Assembly (NCBI RefSeq): GCF_040712315.1
Contig: NC_134015.1
Span: 15,757,095 to 15,821,094, forward strand
Direction of reading: 5' to 3'
DNA from: Castanea sativa
Lineage: Eukaryota > Streptophyta > Magnoliopsida > Fagales > Fagaceae
DNA: 64,000 nucleotides
Shown here: piece after piece, positions 11,887 to 24,605 of the stretch
Position numbering within the stretch: the first letter of the stretch is position 1
Layout of the letters: each line of letters opens with the position of its first letter
Made by a program: the position numbers and the translations under genes
Notes under the pieces: model-generated
The model's database searches: none
Seen by the model: the letters and a program-made list of their open reading frames with translations, nothing else
What the model was told of the DNA's origin: nothing

Positions 11887-12034
11887 TTTACTAAAAAGGA
11901 AAAAAATTGTTTTTTATTCAAAAGGTGTTGTCTTTATTGATCAGATAAAAGTACTAAAAAGATAAAGGGATTATAATTAGGTTAAAGGGATTATAATTAG
12001 GATATTACGGTGAATAAAATAAATGAGAGGTATT

Positions 12035-12214
12035 ACGTTCACAATATTTTTATAATATTTTTACAATAAATTATGGATGGTTAGTTGTTACTGGTTCAAA
12101 TTTGAACCTAACACTAAGATTTTTTTCTTTACCTAATAATAACATCTAGTAACGGCCTGTCGCTTATAATTTATTATGAAAATATTGTAAAAATGTTGTA
12201 TACAAATTATTTCT
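12035..12214. mobile_element. Short MITE with ATTTTTACAATA-type ends
   Basis: The left part (CACAATATTTTTATAAT, then TTTTTACAATAAATTAT) is matched by an inverted right part (ATAATTTATTATGAAAATATT, then GTAAAAATGTTGTATAC in order). It lies about 170 bp upstream of the start codon of chitinase-like copy 2, within its likely promoter region. No clear target duplication was seen. Similar ends occur near 8055-8100 and 44100-44293. Confidence 0.5.
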
Positions 12215-13080
12215 CAAAATAAATAAATAATTTATGACTTCCGCTATCTTTCCTTTTCCTTCTTTCAGCAGCCAGTACAGTTCCAAGTTTATATGCAGCA
12301 ACTTCTGATAGCCTCTTAAATAGTGAAGTTACAGACCTTTTTCCAGCCATCAATTAATTGCTTAATTGATCTTACATTCAAAAATGGAGTACAAATGGTC
12401 TGTCCTCTTTACAATATTGGCTTTAATATTAGCGCTTGTGAATTGTATCGAGTACTCTTCGTTGAATGAGCCATACAACATTGGAGGTTCGCTTCTGAAG
12501 CCCTGTCCTTTGTGCAACACGAATCGAAAGCCAGAGCCAGGTTCACCGGGAACCCAGTCGTGCTGTGATTCATCCCAAGGCGTTGAATTAGCGGTACAGG
12601 GTGGTTGAGATGTATACAATAGGCCTATTACGAAAGACCCAAAACAACCAGCAATAGGAACAAACCCAGGAAGTAAAGGGAAAAGTACTGTATACAGTAG
12701 GAATAGGCCAGGAAGTTGCTGTCACGGTGCCGTTCGGGACTACTTGAAGACCGATCATTTTGAGAACATGTTCTCAAAGCGTAACTCGCTTGAGGTTGAG
12801 GCCCATGCAAAGGGATTTTGGGACTACCAGTCTTTTATCACTGCCTCTGCTTACTACCAACCCTATGGCTTTGGTACTACCTACATAAACCAGACGTTCT
12901 TTGGGACCAAGGAAGTTGCAGCTTTTCTCGCCCATGTTGCCACCAAAACCTCCTGTGAGTAGTTCAGAGTTTATGTTTTGTGAACTTCAATTTGAGCTTT
13001 TGTGTTGTTGGTTTGGTTGAATATATGTGTTTTATGGACTTCGTTTCCTTCTCTCTTTTATGTTATATGTGAAGATTCCT

Positions 13081-13083
13081 TTT

Positions 13084-13115
<32 letters not shown>

Positions 13116-13122
13116 GGGGGGG
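13081..13122. repeat. Poly-T/poly-G homopolymer block
   Basis: Thirteen T, then 20 G, two T and seven G lie in intron 1 of chitinase-like copy 2. G runs of this length can form a G-quadruplex. They are also error-prone in sequencing, so the exact length is uncertain. Confidence 0.85.
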
Positions 13123-14810
13123 TTTAAGAAAACTTGAGAGGTAAATTATTAAATGTTATGATATGTGTATTTATCATGTATCCTACTATTTTACCATAAA
13201 TTTAACTAATGCAATTTATTATGAATATGTAAAAAAGCTCCACTAGGTCACTATATTTTTAGAGCATCTAATAATTACTCATTTGTGTGTGTGCTATATT
13301 TAAAGACTTAATTTTATTATATTGTAGGCCAAAAAATGTTATGGTTAACACATATCTGGGCATATGTTAAGAATCAATAAATGCTATGAGCTCCAATAAG
13401 TTTTTCAAAGATAAAAAAAATATTTGTTAATGAAAAATTCCCCCTTTTATTTATAATTTTTTTATGCGATTACCCCCTTTTAATATAAATACCAGTGTGT
13501 GTTACTGACTCACTGTGTGGTCTTCCCCCCTTTTTTTTTGGTCCTATTAATTGTTCAATTTTGTCTTATTAGTTTTCCTTACTTGTTGTGCTTGTATCGC
13601 CTGTCCATATTTATGTGTTTTTCCCTTTGTTACTTTTTTTTTTTTTGGATTTTAAAACTAGCTAACACAGGAAACCTTATTGCTTATGATTTTTTTTATA
13701 ATAATTAATGGATTTTATTAATTTAATTGATAATATTATTTTTTACATAATAATTAAAATTATTTTTCTATATATATATATATATATTTTAAAAAAATTG
13801 GTTCTTATGTAGTAGGGACATAATAGTAATTTTTTACACATTTTATTTTTCATTCTACCATTTTTCTTTTCAACCAAAAATAAATATATATTTGTTTTCC
13901 ATTTTATAACATTTTCATCCTTTATACTAAACACACATTGTGAAAAATTAACAGTTTTTTATATCTACCTACTTTTTCAATATCCTTGTAACCAAATAAA
14001 GTCTATAATTAGAGGATCATATTTGTAATTTAACCTTAAAAAAAATAAAATTAACACAAGTCATTAACTTTGGGGCCTTATTGGGATGAGATTTATGATT
14101 CAAATCTTCATATACTTTTAAAATCCTGTATTTTTTAAGCAAATGAATGAAACATTGGCCTGTAAGTGAGTCTATTCATATGGTGATTTAAAATTTTCTT
14201 TAAAAAAAAAAAATTTAAGTTGGAAGTAAATTAATTTGAAGAACTACGCATGTGGATGAACTAAGAGCTTGTAATTGTATATGAGCAATAGTCAATAATC
14301 CTTCACTCACTTATTGTCTATGCAAAGTAAAAGTGGGTGATATTTTTCAGGTGAAAATAAAGTGGCCACCAATATGGAAAAATTAGAATGGGGTTTATGC
14401 TATAACAAGGAAAAGAATTCCAACTCAAATTACTGTGATGAGCACTACAAAAAGTCTTATCCATGTGCTCCTGGAGTTGCATATTATGGTCGGGGTGCTC
14501 TACCTATCTATTGGTATTTACCTTTTCAATTATACTAACAATAATCATACTTACTTTATATCTTTGCATTTGAATTATTTTATCAACTTTGGTCATTGAA
14601 TTTTATCCTAAACTTCGTTGAAAGTTTTATGTTTTAACAATTAAAAGAACATCATAAAGAAATAATTTTCTAGCATAATTCAAATATTAGTACCTCAGTG
14701 ATGCAATCTTCAAAGAAAATCTAGGTAAATGTTTCTTGGAAAAACACGTGCAACTTAAAAGATGCAAACATTTTAATTTACAACCCTAAGATGTGTATAT
14801 GCCTTTTTCC

Positions 14811-14900
14811 TGCCATTACAAGAATTTATTGCAAATCAATTCGTAGTTCCATGCCACAATCCTGGGATGATGCCATTACAAGAATTTATTGCAAATCAAT
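14811..14900. repeat. 60-bp tandem duplication at the intron 2 acceptor of copy 2
   Basis: The 30-bp block starting TGCCATTACAAGAATTTATT occurs at 14811-14840 and 14871-14900, a period of 60 bp. The second block ends just before the acceptor at 14907-14908 (TTTTTTAG). Copy 1 has related but unduplicated sequence before its acceptor. Confidence 0.85.
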
Positions 14901-15317
14901 TTTTTTAGGAACTACAATTATGGAGAAGCTGGTAAAGATTTGAAGGTGGATTTGTTGAACCATCCAGAATACATTGAGCAAAATTCCACGTTAGCCTTCC
15001 AGGTTGCACTTTGGAGGTGGATGACGCCAATTAAGAAGCATCAACCTTCAGCACATGATGTGTTTATTGGTTACTGGACACCCACTAAGAATGACACTTT
15101 GGCCAAGAGAGTTTCTGGTTTTGGAGCTACCATGAATGTGCTTTACGGGGATCTTGTTTGCGGTCAAGGTGATAATGAGTCTATGAAAAATTTCATCACC
15201 CATTACCTATATTACCTTGATATTATGGGTGTTGATCAAGAAGAAGCAAAAGTTCCTGAGGTACTTACCTGTGCTGATCAGGTTGCTTTCAACCCATCCT
15301 TTTTCTCAAATCCTTAA

Positions 15318-15806
15318 GCTTTGTTTGGTGTTGAGGAATTGTTCATCCTTTGTTGAGCTAATACTTTTTGTTTAGATAATGCATTAGTAAGATTCCGAGA
15401 ACCTGTCATGCAACAAAAAGGATATGTTCAAACATGGAGGTGGAATTAGAGTTTGAATGAACTATCTGTGTATTTATTGGTTTGTGACTGCCTTTTTTTT
15501 CTAGAATAATTGTATGACTCTCGAGATTTTTTTTTTCAATTCCTAATATTGTGAAATTATTTAGTGTGGATTGTATATGAAACCTTTTATGTTTGTATAA
15601 TATACATTTTAGTTGTGAACTCTAGGAATATATCCCTTTTTATTTCACTTGCTTTGTTTTAACAAGAATTATGTAAATAACAACAACAACAACAAAAATG
15701 TGCATTTATATATTTTGGTCTAAGCTTAACATAAATTAAAGATATATCTTGTTATTGGATTTGAAGGATCTCAGATGCCAGGATTAGCTCCATAAAATTT
15801 AAGGCT
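15318..15806. other. 3' flank of chitinase-like copy 2
   Basis: UTR-like sequence collinear with the 3' flank of copy 1 over several hundred bases. It ends in AT-rich sequence with an (ACA)n tract near 15678. The last three bases (15804-15806, GCT) form the left target duplication of the CACTA element. Confidence 0.6.
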
Positions 15807-16196
15807 CACTACAAAAAAACTGGCCTATTGCGGCGGGCCTATTGCGGCGGGTGCGAAAACTGCCGCTATAGGTCGCCTATTGCGGCGCTTTTTCGGCCCG
15901 CCGCAGTACATGAGATCTATTGCGGCGGGCCAATGGCCCGCCGTAAAAGACCTAGTATATTGCGGCGTACTATTGCGGCAGGCCAGTGACCCGCCGCAAT
16001 AGACCTCTTTTAGCGGCCTTCAGCTTAGATATAGCGGCGGGTCGATGACCCGCCGCAATAGCATCGAAATTGCGAGCAGGCCTATTGCGGCGGGTGCAAA
16101 AACTGCCGCTATATGTCACCTATTGCGGCGAGATTTTGGCCCGCCGCTGTAGATGAGATCTATTGCGGCGTTTTTTGTGACCGCCGCTATAGGTAA
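15807..16196. repeat. CACTA left subterminal repeat region
   Basis: About ten copies of CTATTGCGGCGGG-like motifs occur in both orientations within 390 bp. It is strikingly GC- and CG-rich against AT-rich surroundings. These motifs also build the right subterminal region, in line with binding sites for a CACTA transposase. It abuts the 340-bp tandem array. Confidence 0.8.
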
Positions 16197-16204
16197 GGTT
16201 TTTG

Positions 16205-19200
16205 TATAAAATCAAGTTTTTGTAGTTTACAATAACGCATAAAAGATGAGTTTCAATATCAAATGGTAAATTACATCCGATTGACATGAAAATTGGCATG
16301 CATGTTAAGAACATATAGAAAATGTGATCCAACGGATAGATTTTCAAAATATGAATTCAACAATAAGTTATTGGTTGGTATAACATTTTATAGAGTTACG
16401 TCAAGTGTAACTTGAACCCAACCCTATATTTATTAATTCGATGTGAATTTTGACAAATCTACCGTTAGATTACATTATCTTCATATATTTTTCATGCTTA
16501 AAAAATTTCAAGGTGATCAAAGTTTAATAGCCATGTCATCAATCAATTGTTTAAATTCAAGTTTTTGTAGTTTAAAGTAACACATAAAAGATGAGTTTGA
16601 AGATTAAATGGAAAATTACATCCAATTGGCATTAAAATTGGCATGCTTGTTAAGAACATATAGAAAATGTGATCGAACGGTTGGATTTCCAAAATATGAA
16701 TTCAACAATAAGTTATTGGTTGGTGTAACAGTTTTTAGAGTTACATCAAGTGTAACTTGAACCCAACCCTATATTTCTTAATTCGATGTGAATTTTGACA
16801 AATCTACTGTTAGATTATATTATATTCATATATTTTTCATGCTTACAAAATTTAAAGGTGATCAAAGATTAATAGTCATGTCATCAATCAATTATTTAAA
16901 TTCAAGTTTTAGTAATTTAAAACAATGCATAAAAGATGAGTTTAAATATCAAATGGTAAATTACATCCGATTGGCATGAAAATTGGCATGCATGTTAAGA
17001 ACATATATAAAATGTGATCCAACGGTTGGATTTTCAAAATATGAATTAAACAATAACTTATTGGTTGGTGTAACATTTTTTAGAGTTACATTAAGTGTAA
17101 CTTGAATCCAATCCTATATTTCTTAATTCAATGTGAAATTTGACAAATCTACCGTTAGATTACATTATCTTTATATATTTTTAATGCTTGCAAACTTTCA
17201 AGGTGATCAAAGATTAATAGTCATCAATCAATTGTATAAAATCAAGTTTTTGTAGTTTATAATAACGCATAAAAGATGAGTTTAAATATCAAATGGTAAA
17301 TTATATCCGATTGGCATGAAAATTGGCATGCATGTTAAAAACATATAGAAAATGTGATCCAACGGTTGGATTTTCAAAATATGAATTAAAAAATAACTTA
17401 TTGGTTGGTGTAACATTTTTTAAAGTTATATTAAGTGTAACTTGAATCCAATCTTATATTTCTTAATTCAATGTGAATTTTGAAAAATCTACCGTTAGAT
17501 TACATTAGCTTCATATATTTTTCATGCTTGCAAAATTTCAAAGTGATCAAAGATTAATAGTCATCAATCAATTTTTTAAATTCAAATTTTTGTAGTTTAA
17601 AATAACGCATAAAAGATGAGTTTTAAGATCAAATGGTAAATTACATCCGATTGGCATGAAAATTGGCATGCATGTTAAGAACATATAGAAAATGTGATCC
17701 AACGGTTAGATTTTCAAAATATGAATTAAACAATAACTTATTGGTTGGCGTAACATTTTTTAGAGTTACATTAAGTGTAACTTGAATCCAATCCTATATT
17801 TCTTAATTCAATGTGAAATTTGACAAATCTACCGTTAGATTACATTATCTTTATATATTTTTCATGCTTAAAAAATTTAAAGGTGATTAAAGATTAATAG
17901 CCATGTCATCAATCAATTGTTTAAATTCAAGTTTTTGTAGTTTAAAATAACGTATAAAAGATGAGTTCAAAAATCAAATGGTAAATTACATCCGATTGGC
18001 ATGAAAATTGGCATGTATGTTAAGAACATATAGAAAATGTGATCCAACGGTTGGATTTTCAAAATATGGATTAAACAATAACTTATTGGTTGGTGTAACA
18101 TTTTTTAAAGTTATATTAAGTGTAACTTGAATCCAATCTTATATTTCTTAATTCAATGTGAATTTTGAAAAATTTACCGTTAGATTACATTAGCTTCATA
18201 TATTTTTCATGCTTGCAAAATTTCAAGGTGATCAAAGATTAATAGTCATCAATCAATTATTTAATTTCAAATTTTTGTAGTTTAAAATAACGCATAAAAG
18301 ATGAGTTTTAAGATCAAATGGTAAATTACATCTGATTGGCATGAAAATTGGCATGCATGTTAAGGACATATAGAAAATGTGATCCAACGGTTAGATTTTC
18401 AAAATATGAATTAAACAATAACTTATTGGTTGGTGTAACATTTTTTAGAGTTACCTTAAGTGTAACTTGAATCCAATCCTATATTTCCTAATTCAATGTG
18501 AAATTTGACAAATCTACCGTTAGATTACATTATCTTTATATATTTTTCATGCTTAAAAAATTTAAAGGTGATCAAAGATTAATAGCCATGTCATCAATCA
18601 ATTGTTTAAATTCAAGTTTTTGTAGTTTAAAATAACGTATAAAAGATGAGTTCGAAAATCAAATGGTAAATTACATCCGATTGGCATGAAAATTGGCATG
18701 CATGTTAAGAACATATAGAAAATGTGATCCAACGGTTGGATTTTCAAAATATGAATTAAACAATAACTTATTGGTTGGTGTAATGTTTTTTAAAGTTATA
18801 TTAAGTGTAACTTGAATCCAATCTTATATTTCTTAATTCAATGTGAATTTTGAAAAATTTACCGTTAGATTACATTAGCTTCATATATTTTTCATGCTTG
18901 CAAAATTTCAAGGTGATCAAAGATTAATAGTCATCAATCAATTTTTTAAATTCAAATTTTTGTAGTTTAAAATAACGTATAAAAGATGAGTTCAAAAATC
19001 AAATGGTAAATTACATCCGATTGGCATGAAAATTGGCATGCATGTTAAGAACATATAGAAAATGTGATCCAACGGTTGGATTTTCAAAATATGAATTCAA
19101 CAATAAGTTATTGGTTGGTGTAACAGTTTTTAGAGTTACATCAAGTGTAACTTGAACCCAACCCTATATTTCTTAATTCGATGTGAATTTTGACAAATCT

Positions 19201-19560
19201 ACCGTTAGATTACATTATCTTCATATATTTTTCATTCTTACAAAATTTCAAGGTGATCAAAGATTAATAGCCATGTCATCAATCAATTGTTTGAATTCAA
19301 GTTTTTGTAATTGAAAATAACGCATAAAGGATGAGTTTAAAGATCAAATGGTAAATTACATCCAATTGGCATAACAATTGGCATGCATGTTAAGAACATA
19401 TAGAAAATGTGATCCAATTGTTGGATTTTCAAAATATGAATTCAACAATAAGTTATTGGTTAGTGTAACATTTTTTAGAGTTACATCAAGTGTAACTTGA
19501 ACCCAACCTTATACTTCTTAATTCGATGCGAATTTTGATAAATCTACCATTTGATTGTGA
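16205..19560. repeat. Tandem array of ten 340/345-bp units
   Basis: Ten units follow each other head to tail. The landmark AATTGGCATG starts at 16291, 16636, 16981, 17321, 17661, 18006, 18346, 18691, 19031 and 19376, so periods are 345, 345, 340, 340, 345, 340, 345, 340 and 345 bp. The 5-bp difference comes mainly from AGCCATGTCATC versus AGTCATC. From the fourth interval the two lengths alternate, and base differences alternate with them (AGAGTTACAT versus AAAGTTATAT), which indicates a dimeric higher-order unit of about 685 bp. No coding frame is conserved. Diverged single units occur at 34590-35010 and 40740-41035. Confidence 0.93.
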
Positions 19561-20519
19561 CCATAATTTACCAAAATTAACCTTTTATTACACTCTTCAA
19601 GTCCAACAGTTAGATATCAAATCTAAAAATGACATGTGATTGACATGTGCTGTGTACTTGTATGATTATGTTCTCTCAATCTGACCATCCAATTAGTCAT
19701 ATTTTTTTTTTTAAAAATTAAATGTAATTAGTCAAATATTTAAATTCTTACATAAATTTAATAATAGCCATGATATATATATATATTTTTTAATTTTTAA
19801 TAAGAATGTGTGATAATTTTTGTCGTGTGGTTTTTTTTTTTGAGAAATTTGAGTGGTGAATTTTATTGAGTATATTTGATTTTTTTTAAAATTTTATTTC
19901 ATAGCTCATTAATAAAATAACCAAGTGACTTCACCAACTTGCAAATTTTTTTTTTAAAATTTTTTAAAAAATAAATATAATTTTTTTTTTATCTTCTTCT
20001 CTTATAATTTCTAAGTTGATAAAAATATTAATTTAACAACAATCCATTTTAATCTAACTGAAATTCATCTTTATCATTAATATTTAAATAAAATTATTAT
20101 TTTATTTAAATTTTAAAACTGAAATATCTGAAACTCCGACAATTTTCCACATCATCATTTTAATGTTTTAAACTAAATAGTGTGAGAGTTTTACGTGAGT
20201 CTTTCTTTTTTCTTTTTCTTTGTATTGAAACCTAAACTAAGTCCTTTTTTATATATAAAAAAAATCTAATGTGAGGTCTAATTAAAAATATTATAATTAT
20301 TTTTTAAATCCTAATTCTAATATGGGTCTTTGACAAAGTAAAAAATTTCAGTTTTCTATCATACATAGATAATAATAATGAACAAATAAAACGTATGTTG
20401 CCTTGGTGGTTAACACGTGTGCCATGCATATTTTTCAAGGACTTGTCCAAGGTTCTAACCCCCATGACAGCTTTTTTTTTTCCTTTTCATTTTTAAAGTT
20501 ACTATATCCAAAACTACGT

Positions 20520-20885
20520 CGTTTTGGTTCTATTTAAAACTAAACATAAAAAAACCCTACACATCTCTTTCTCATTCAGCCGCCCTCCTCTTTCCCCATC
20601 CCCTCCCTCCCTCCCTCTTTCCCTCCCTCTTCACTCATCTCTTTCTAGATCCACTCCAATGGCGGAATCAACCTCTGCGACGGCGACGGCGACGTCGACG
20701 ACGAGCCGAGCATCGACGACTCCACCACCACCACGACCAACAATCGGCGAATCATTAGCAGCAGCGAACAGCTTGACGTGGAGGCCTACGGAGGCCTCTA
20801 CCAGGGGCGGACGAAGATCATGCGGTTCTGTTCAGTCCGAGATGCAGCGCAACGAGGGAAGGCTTACATTGGAGCAAATCCTAAG
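20520..20885 (+). pseudogene. Captured 5' piece of COP9 signalosome subunit 1
   Basis: A CT-rich 5'-UTR-like leader (20575-20655) leads to ATG 20659 (MAESTSATATATS). In another frame, 20766-20825 encodes EQLDVEAYGGLYQGRTKIMR, preceded by RRIISS. This matches the conserved N-terminus of plant CSN1 (FUS6), the COP9 signalosome subunit in nuclear cullin deneddylation and light signalling. The ATG frame and the CSN1 frame disagree, so a frameshift lies in the repetitive GACGGC stretch near 20680-20700. After KIMR the expected LLFIA segment is missing and the frame reads FCSVRDAAQRGKAYIG, which I do not recognise. A GT follows at 20886. The full protein has over 400 residues, so this is only a fragment, carried inside a CACTA element. 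Identity rests on about 26 residues. Confidence 0.6.
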
Positions 20886-23800
20886 GTTTTGTGTTTTTTT
20901 TTTTTGGTTGGTTGGTTGTCTTAAATTTTTGTTAGAGAAAAAAAGGTTTTTGTATAATTTGCTTAGTGGGTTTTTATGAAAAATTTGGCTCAAAATGGTG
21001 AATTGGTGGATGGAATTCTTGTGGGTTAGTGAACAATTTGGATTTAGGGACTAAAAGATTGAATTTTGATGTTGGATTAGACTTGCTTTGGATTAGTCAG
21101 GCAAGTTTTATAAGTGATTGCACATTGGAAATTTCAGTGGACAGAAAATTGTGTAGTTTTATTGCAATTAGTGTAATGTGCATACACGAGGTAATCCAGA
21201 TGGGTGTGGTTGTGTTTGATATCTGGAATTTTATTATGTTTCTTCTTACCTTGTAATTGCAAAAGTGAGGATGAACACCAAAAAAAAGTTTTAGGAATTT
21301 TTCGTATTTAACCTTAAAAGGAGAAAAGGATTTCTGTGTTTGCTGACAACATGATTCGGTATGTGTTTGTTTGACTGTGTAAAACACTTATCTAGTGTTT
21401 GATTGGGATCTGTGACAAGTGTGGGTTACAAAGTTTTCTTATAGACATTGCTAAATTATACTGTGTATGTTGGAGTATTTTATGAATATGTGCAATGTAA
21501 AGATACTGAGTCAAATGATGTATGCATCAATGTACAAGTGTGAATTGTGATGTATCAAATAGAGAATTTGACCTCAACACTACAACAAATTCTCTCTATT
21601 AGTCTTAGTTGCTGCTCAATGCAAATGCTGTGACCAATTAGGAAACAAGGCCCCAACCCACCAAATTTAGAAGACACCATTTTTGAAAAATAAAAAAAAG
21701 GCTCCCCTCTTTAAAATCCTTTAAGAAATTTTAACACTTCACTTCACATATCATCTATTTCAGTCTTCCCATTTTGTCTTGCTTCTTCCTCCGCCACCCC
21801 CCGTGGTCTCCTACTTTTACCCTAAAATGTGGGGATGGAAGTGTTCTAAGAATGTTGGTATTGTCACTAAGGCTTATTGTAGAATGTGAGGGTACTAAAT
21901 TACTTTTCTAGTTTGGATGAGCATTGTTGGACAAATAAAAATGTTAGGAGACATTCAATAGGGCATGTCAGTGATATTAATTTTTTTTCTAGTGTAACAA
22001 AAATCAACCTAAGCATGGAAATTAAACTGATTGAAATTGTAAACTTTCAAGATTCAAATTCTCTTTAAACTCTTTAAGGTTCATAGGATAGCTGCTTGAG
22101 AAGAGTTGTAAACTTTCAAGATACATTGTTCGTTTTTATTCTTTGTTTTCTTGACTGTTATGAACATTTACTGCTGCTTCTTTATTTGCTTGCTTCCAAA
22201 GCTGAAATCTTTATCAAGTTTGTGTTAGGTTTCCAAGAAAACTAAAATTAGGCAAAGAAAAAGAATAAATATTCTTTTAATCCTGTTTTTGTTTGGTTTA
22301 GGGAAGATCCTATAGTCCTAGGTTGATTGTGATATCCTTATAAAGAGGAATTCTTTGCTGTCAGACATATTTGACTTAAGATCGATTTTTCATGATTTGA
22401 AAGGGAAAGAGTTCGTTTAGCTTAAAATTGGGATAAATTAGTTAATGATTAAAGTTTCAAAATTGAGCCTCTTTTTATGTTATGTCATGCTTCTTTAGAA
22501 TAGAAAAGGGGGTTTGTTCAGTTTGTTTCTTAGCTGATTCATTCGTTCATTCTGTTGGTTTCTCTGCAGCCTACATTGTAGGCCAAGATGGTTGCACGGG
22601 GAGTTTAAGGTCGATTTGAATAAGCCCCTTGTCTACCGAATGCACATTACATTTCCATAAAGTCTCTCATAAAATCTATAGTAATAGTATTCACCTAACC
22701 AAATTATGCTATTGTTTCCTGGGTTGAAGCTTTTCTCTTGCAAGGAATTTACATTATATTGCAAGAAGTCAAATCTTATTATTTATCTTGATATAACATA
22801 CTTAACATATTTACTTTTGAATTGGTAAATTGCATAATTGTAATAATTTTTAACTTGGCTATTTCTCTAAGTAATCCACTAACCGAGGTCTAAAACCCAA
22901 CAATTGTTAAATTTACATAAATACTTTATCATTTTTTTTTTCTCATATTCATTCTACAGTCAAACACAAATAGAAAGAAAATTCTATTTTCTTTCATCCC
23001 TCATATCATATATTAAAGCTTAAAAAAATAAAGGAAGTCATAATTATTTCCACTCTCGTCCTAATGGCATAGCCATATAGTATTGACGAGTGGGTGCAAC
23101 TTATATGCCCACTAAAATTTTAAAAAAAATTAAGCTTAAATAATATTAGAGCATATGATATTCTGTTTGCAATTGTACGTAGCAACATATAAAATGTGAA
23201 GCTAACTTAACTTCAGAGCATTTAAAAAGAAACCAGAGATCTTTAACATCTTAGACACTTATGAACAGATAAGATAGAAAAAGATAAAGAATAGTATGTA
23301 TAAAAAAAAAAATGGTCCCAAAACTAAAGAAATAACCACTTTTGTTTCCTTCTTTTTGACGTGGTGTCTAAACAAAATTCCCTACAGCTTGTTACTCAGA
23401 TCAACACCCCCGCCCCTCTCTCTCCCCTAATGGTGGGATTTTTCTCATTCCCTCTGTAGGTTATAATCAATGGAAAAATTATATAAAACTTAAATTTTAT
23501 ATTAGGTTGCATTTATGTTTTTTTTTTTTTTGAGGGGAAGGTTGCATTTATGTTGACTTGGTTAATTACTTATATTAAATATTACATTAATTCACAGTTT
23601 CTCGCAGATTTAAAATTTTTTTTTAATGCAAGTAATAATTTAATATAAAGAATTGAAATGGATCTTTTAGGGTTTCAATTATTTACTTTTAATATTGGAT
23701 ATTCTATAAGTTTAATTAAGTATTGACAAGTTTAGTTGAACACTTTACTAAATAGTACAAAATTCTTGTTAGTTTAACTGTCCCACCTTTAGATAAATAA

Positions 23801-24156
23801 AAATTATAAATTTATGTTTTAAAAATGTTTTGAAATTGGTTAAATTATTCTTTGTAATAGGATTGATAATGAAACGATCCTTTAGCATTTTAAGAATATG
23901 AAAATTGGTCAAGACAAATTGTAAGAAGTTATTGATTCAAATTATAAGCTTTTTTACACAAAAAAATATATTAAATCATTGTATTTTAATTATTTTCTTT
24001 TATTAAGCTTAAATTACCTTCAACAAAAGGTATTTCCTAAACCAACACAAGTGGTTACAAACCAAAACTATATGATAAAAATTTTAATTGAAGAAAAAAC
24101 GAAGGGACAGTAGTTTCAATAGATTTTTAGTGCCATCTCTAAGGGTCACTTTCTTA
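20886..24156. other. CACTA interior, non-coding, no recognised gene
   Basis: AT-rich sequence without a supported gene. A segment near 22570-22640 follows a CTCTGCAG acceptor-like site and might be part of another captured exon, but no product is recognised. A CACTACAACAAAT string at 21578 is not matched by a second end. Confidence 0.45.
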
Positions 24157-24605
24157 TTCTAGGTTGTGCCTTGTAAAATATGAAGTTATTTTTCTTTCTG
24201 TGTGCATATGAATTGTTGGAAGTTGACTTGTGCCTAGCTATTAATCAACAGGTCTATCAGTATCTCTACTTAGGCACTTTTTGATATTTGAAATAATGTG
24301 TGTTTTTCTTATCTCATGTAATGCTCATAAAGTTTCGTGCTCCTATATGCTTATATCAAGTAATCCTCACTAACATATTCTAGATTGCACCTTGTAAAAT
24401 ATCATTTCATTTTAATTTTTGCATGCATGTGTGTGTATCAACTGTAAAAGTTGACTTGTGGTTGGCTATTAATCAACATGTCTATCAGTATCTCTTCCTA
24501 GGTGCTTTTTTTTTTTTTTTTTTTTTTGTTTTTTTATTTGAACTAGTGTATGTGCTCATCTCAAGTAATCCTCATAAAGTTTGATGCTCCTATGTCTTTA
24601 GATAG
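24157..24605. repeat. 220-bp tandem duplication inside the CACTA element
   Basis: Two units start at ATTCTAG (24157 and 24377) and share GTAAAATAT, AAAGTTGACTTGTG-like, CTATTAATCAACA and GTCTATCAGTATCTCT in order. The second unit carries a long poly-T expansion near 24508-24527. Non-coding. Confidence 0.8.

Larger units (their letters stand above)
12384..15317 (+). pseudogene. Chitinase-like protein (GH19, CTL1/CTL2 type), tandem copy 2, one in-frame stop
   Basis: Three exons, 12384-12954, 14351-14513 and 14909-15317, join at GT-AG sites (donors GTGAGT and GTATTT) to a 381-codon frame with one interruption, TGA at 12606-12608 (codon 75). The frame encodes a signal peptide (MEYKWSVLFTILALILALVN), a longer N-terminal linker than is usual in the family, then FENMFSKRNS, GFWDYQSFITASAYYQPYGF, EWGLCYNKE, YPCAPGVAYYGRGALPIYW, NHPEYIEQNSTLAFQVALWR and PSAHDVF. 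These are chitinase-like GH19 landmarks. The catalytic His-Glu pair is replaced (AHVATKTSC), as in the non-hydrolytic CTL group that supports cellulose deposition in the apoplast. The single stop could be a true null, could be removed by an unseen small intron, or could be a sequencing error. It is the best-preserved copy here. Confidence 0.88.

Noticed and set aside
16205..19560. Regularly spaced repeats as a possible CRISPR array
   Set aside because: Units are about 340 bp and almost identical throughout, without short repeats plus unique spacers, and the DNA is plant nuclear.
20395..20490. tRNA-like promoter boxes followed by T-rich sequence, possible SINE
   Set aside because: A- and B-box matches are weak (GGTTCTAACCCC) and no tail or target duplication is clear.
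21578..21590. CACTACAACAAAT string as a nested CACTA end
   Set aside because: No matching inverted end or target duplication could be found.
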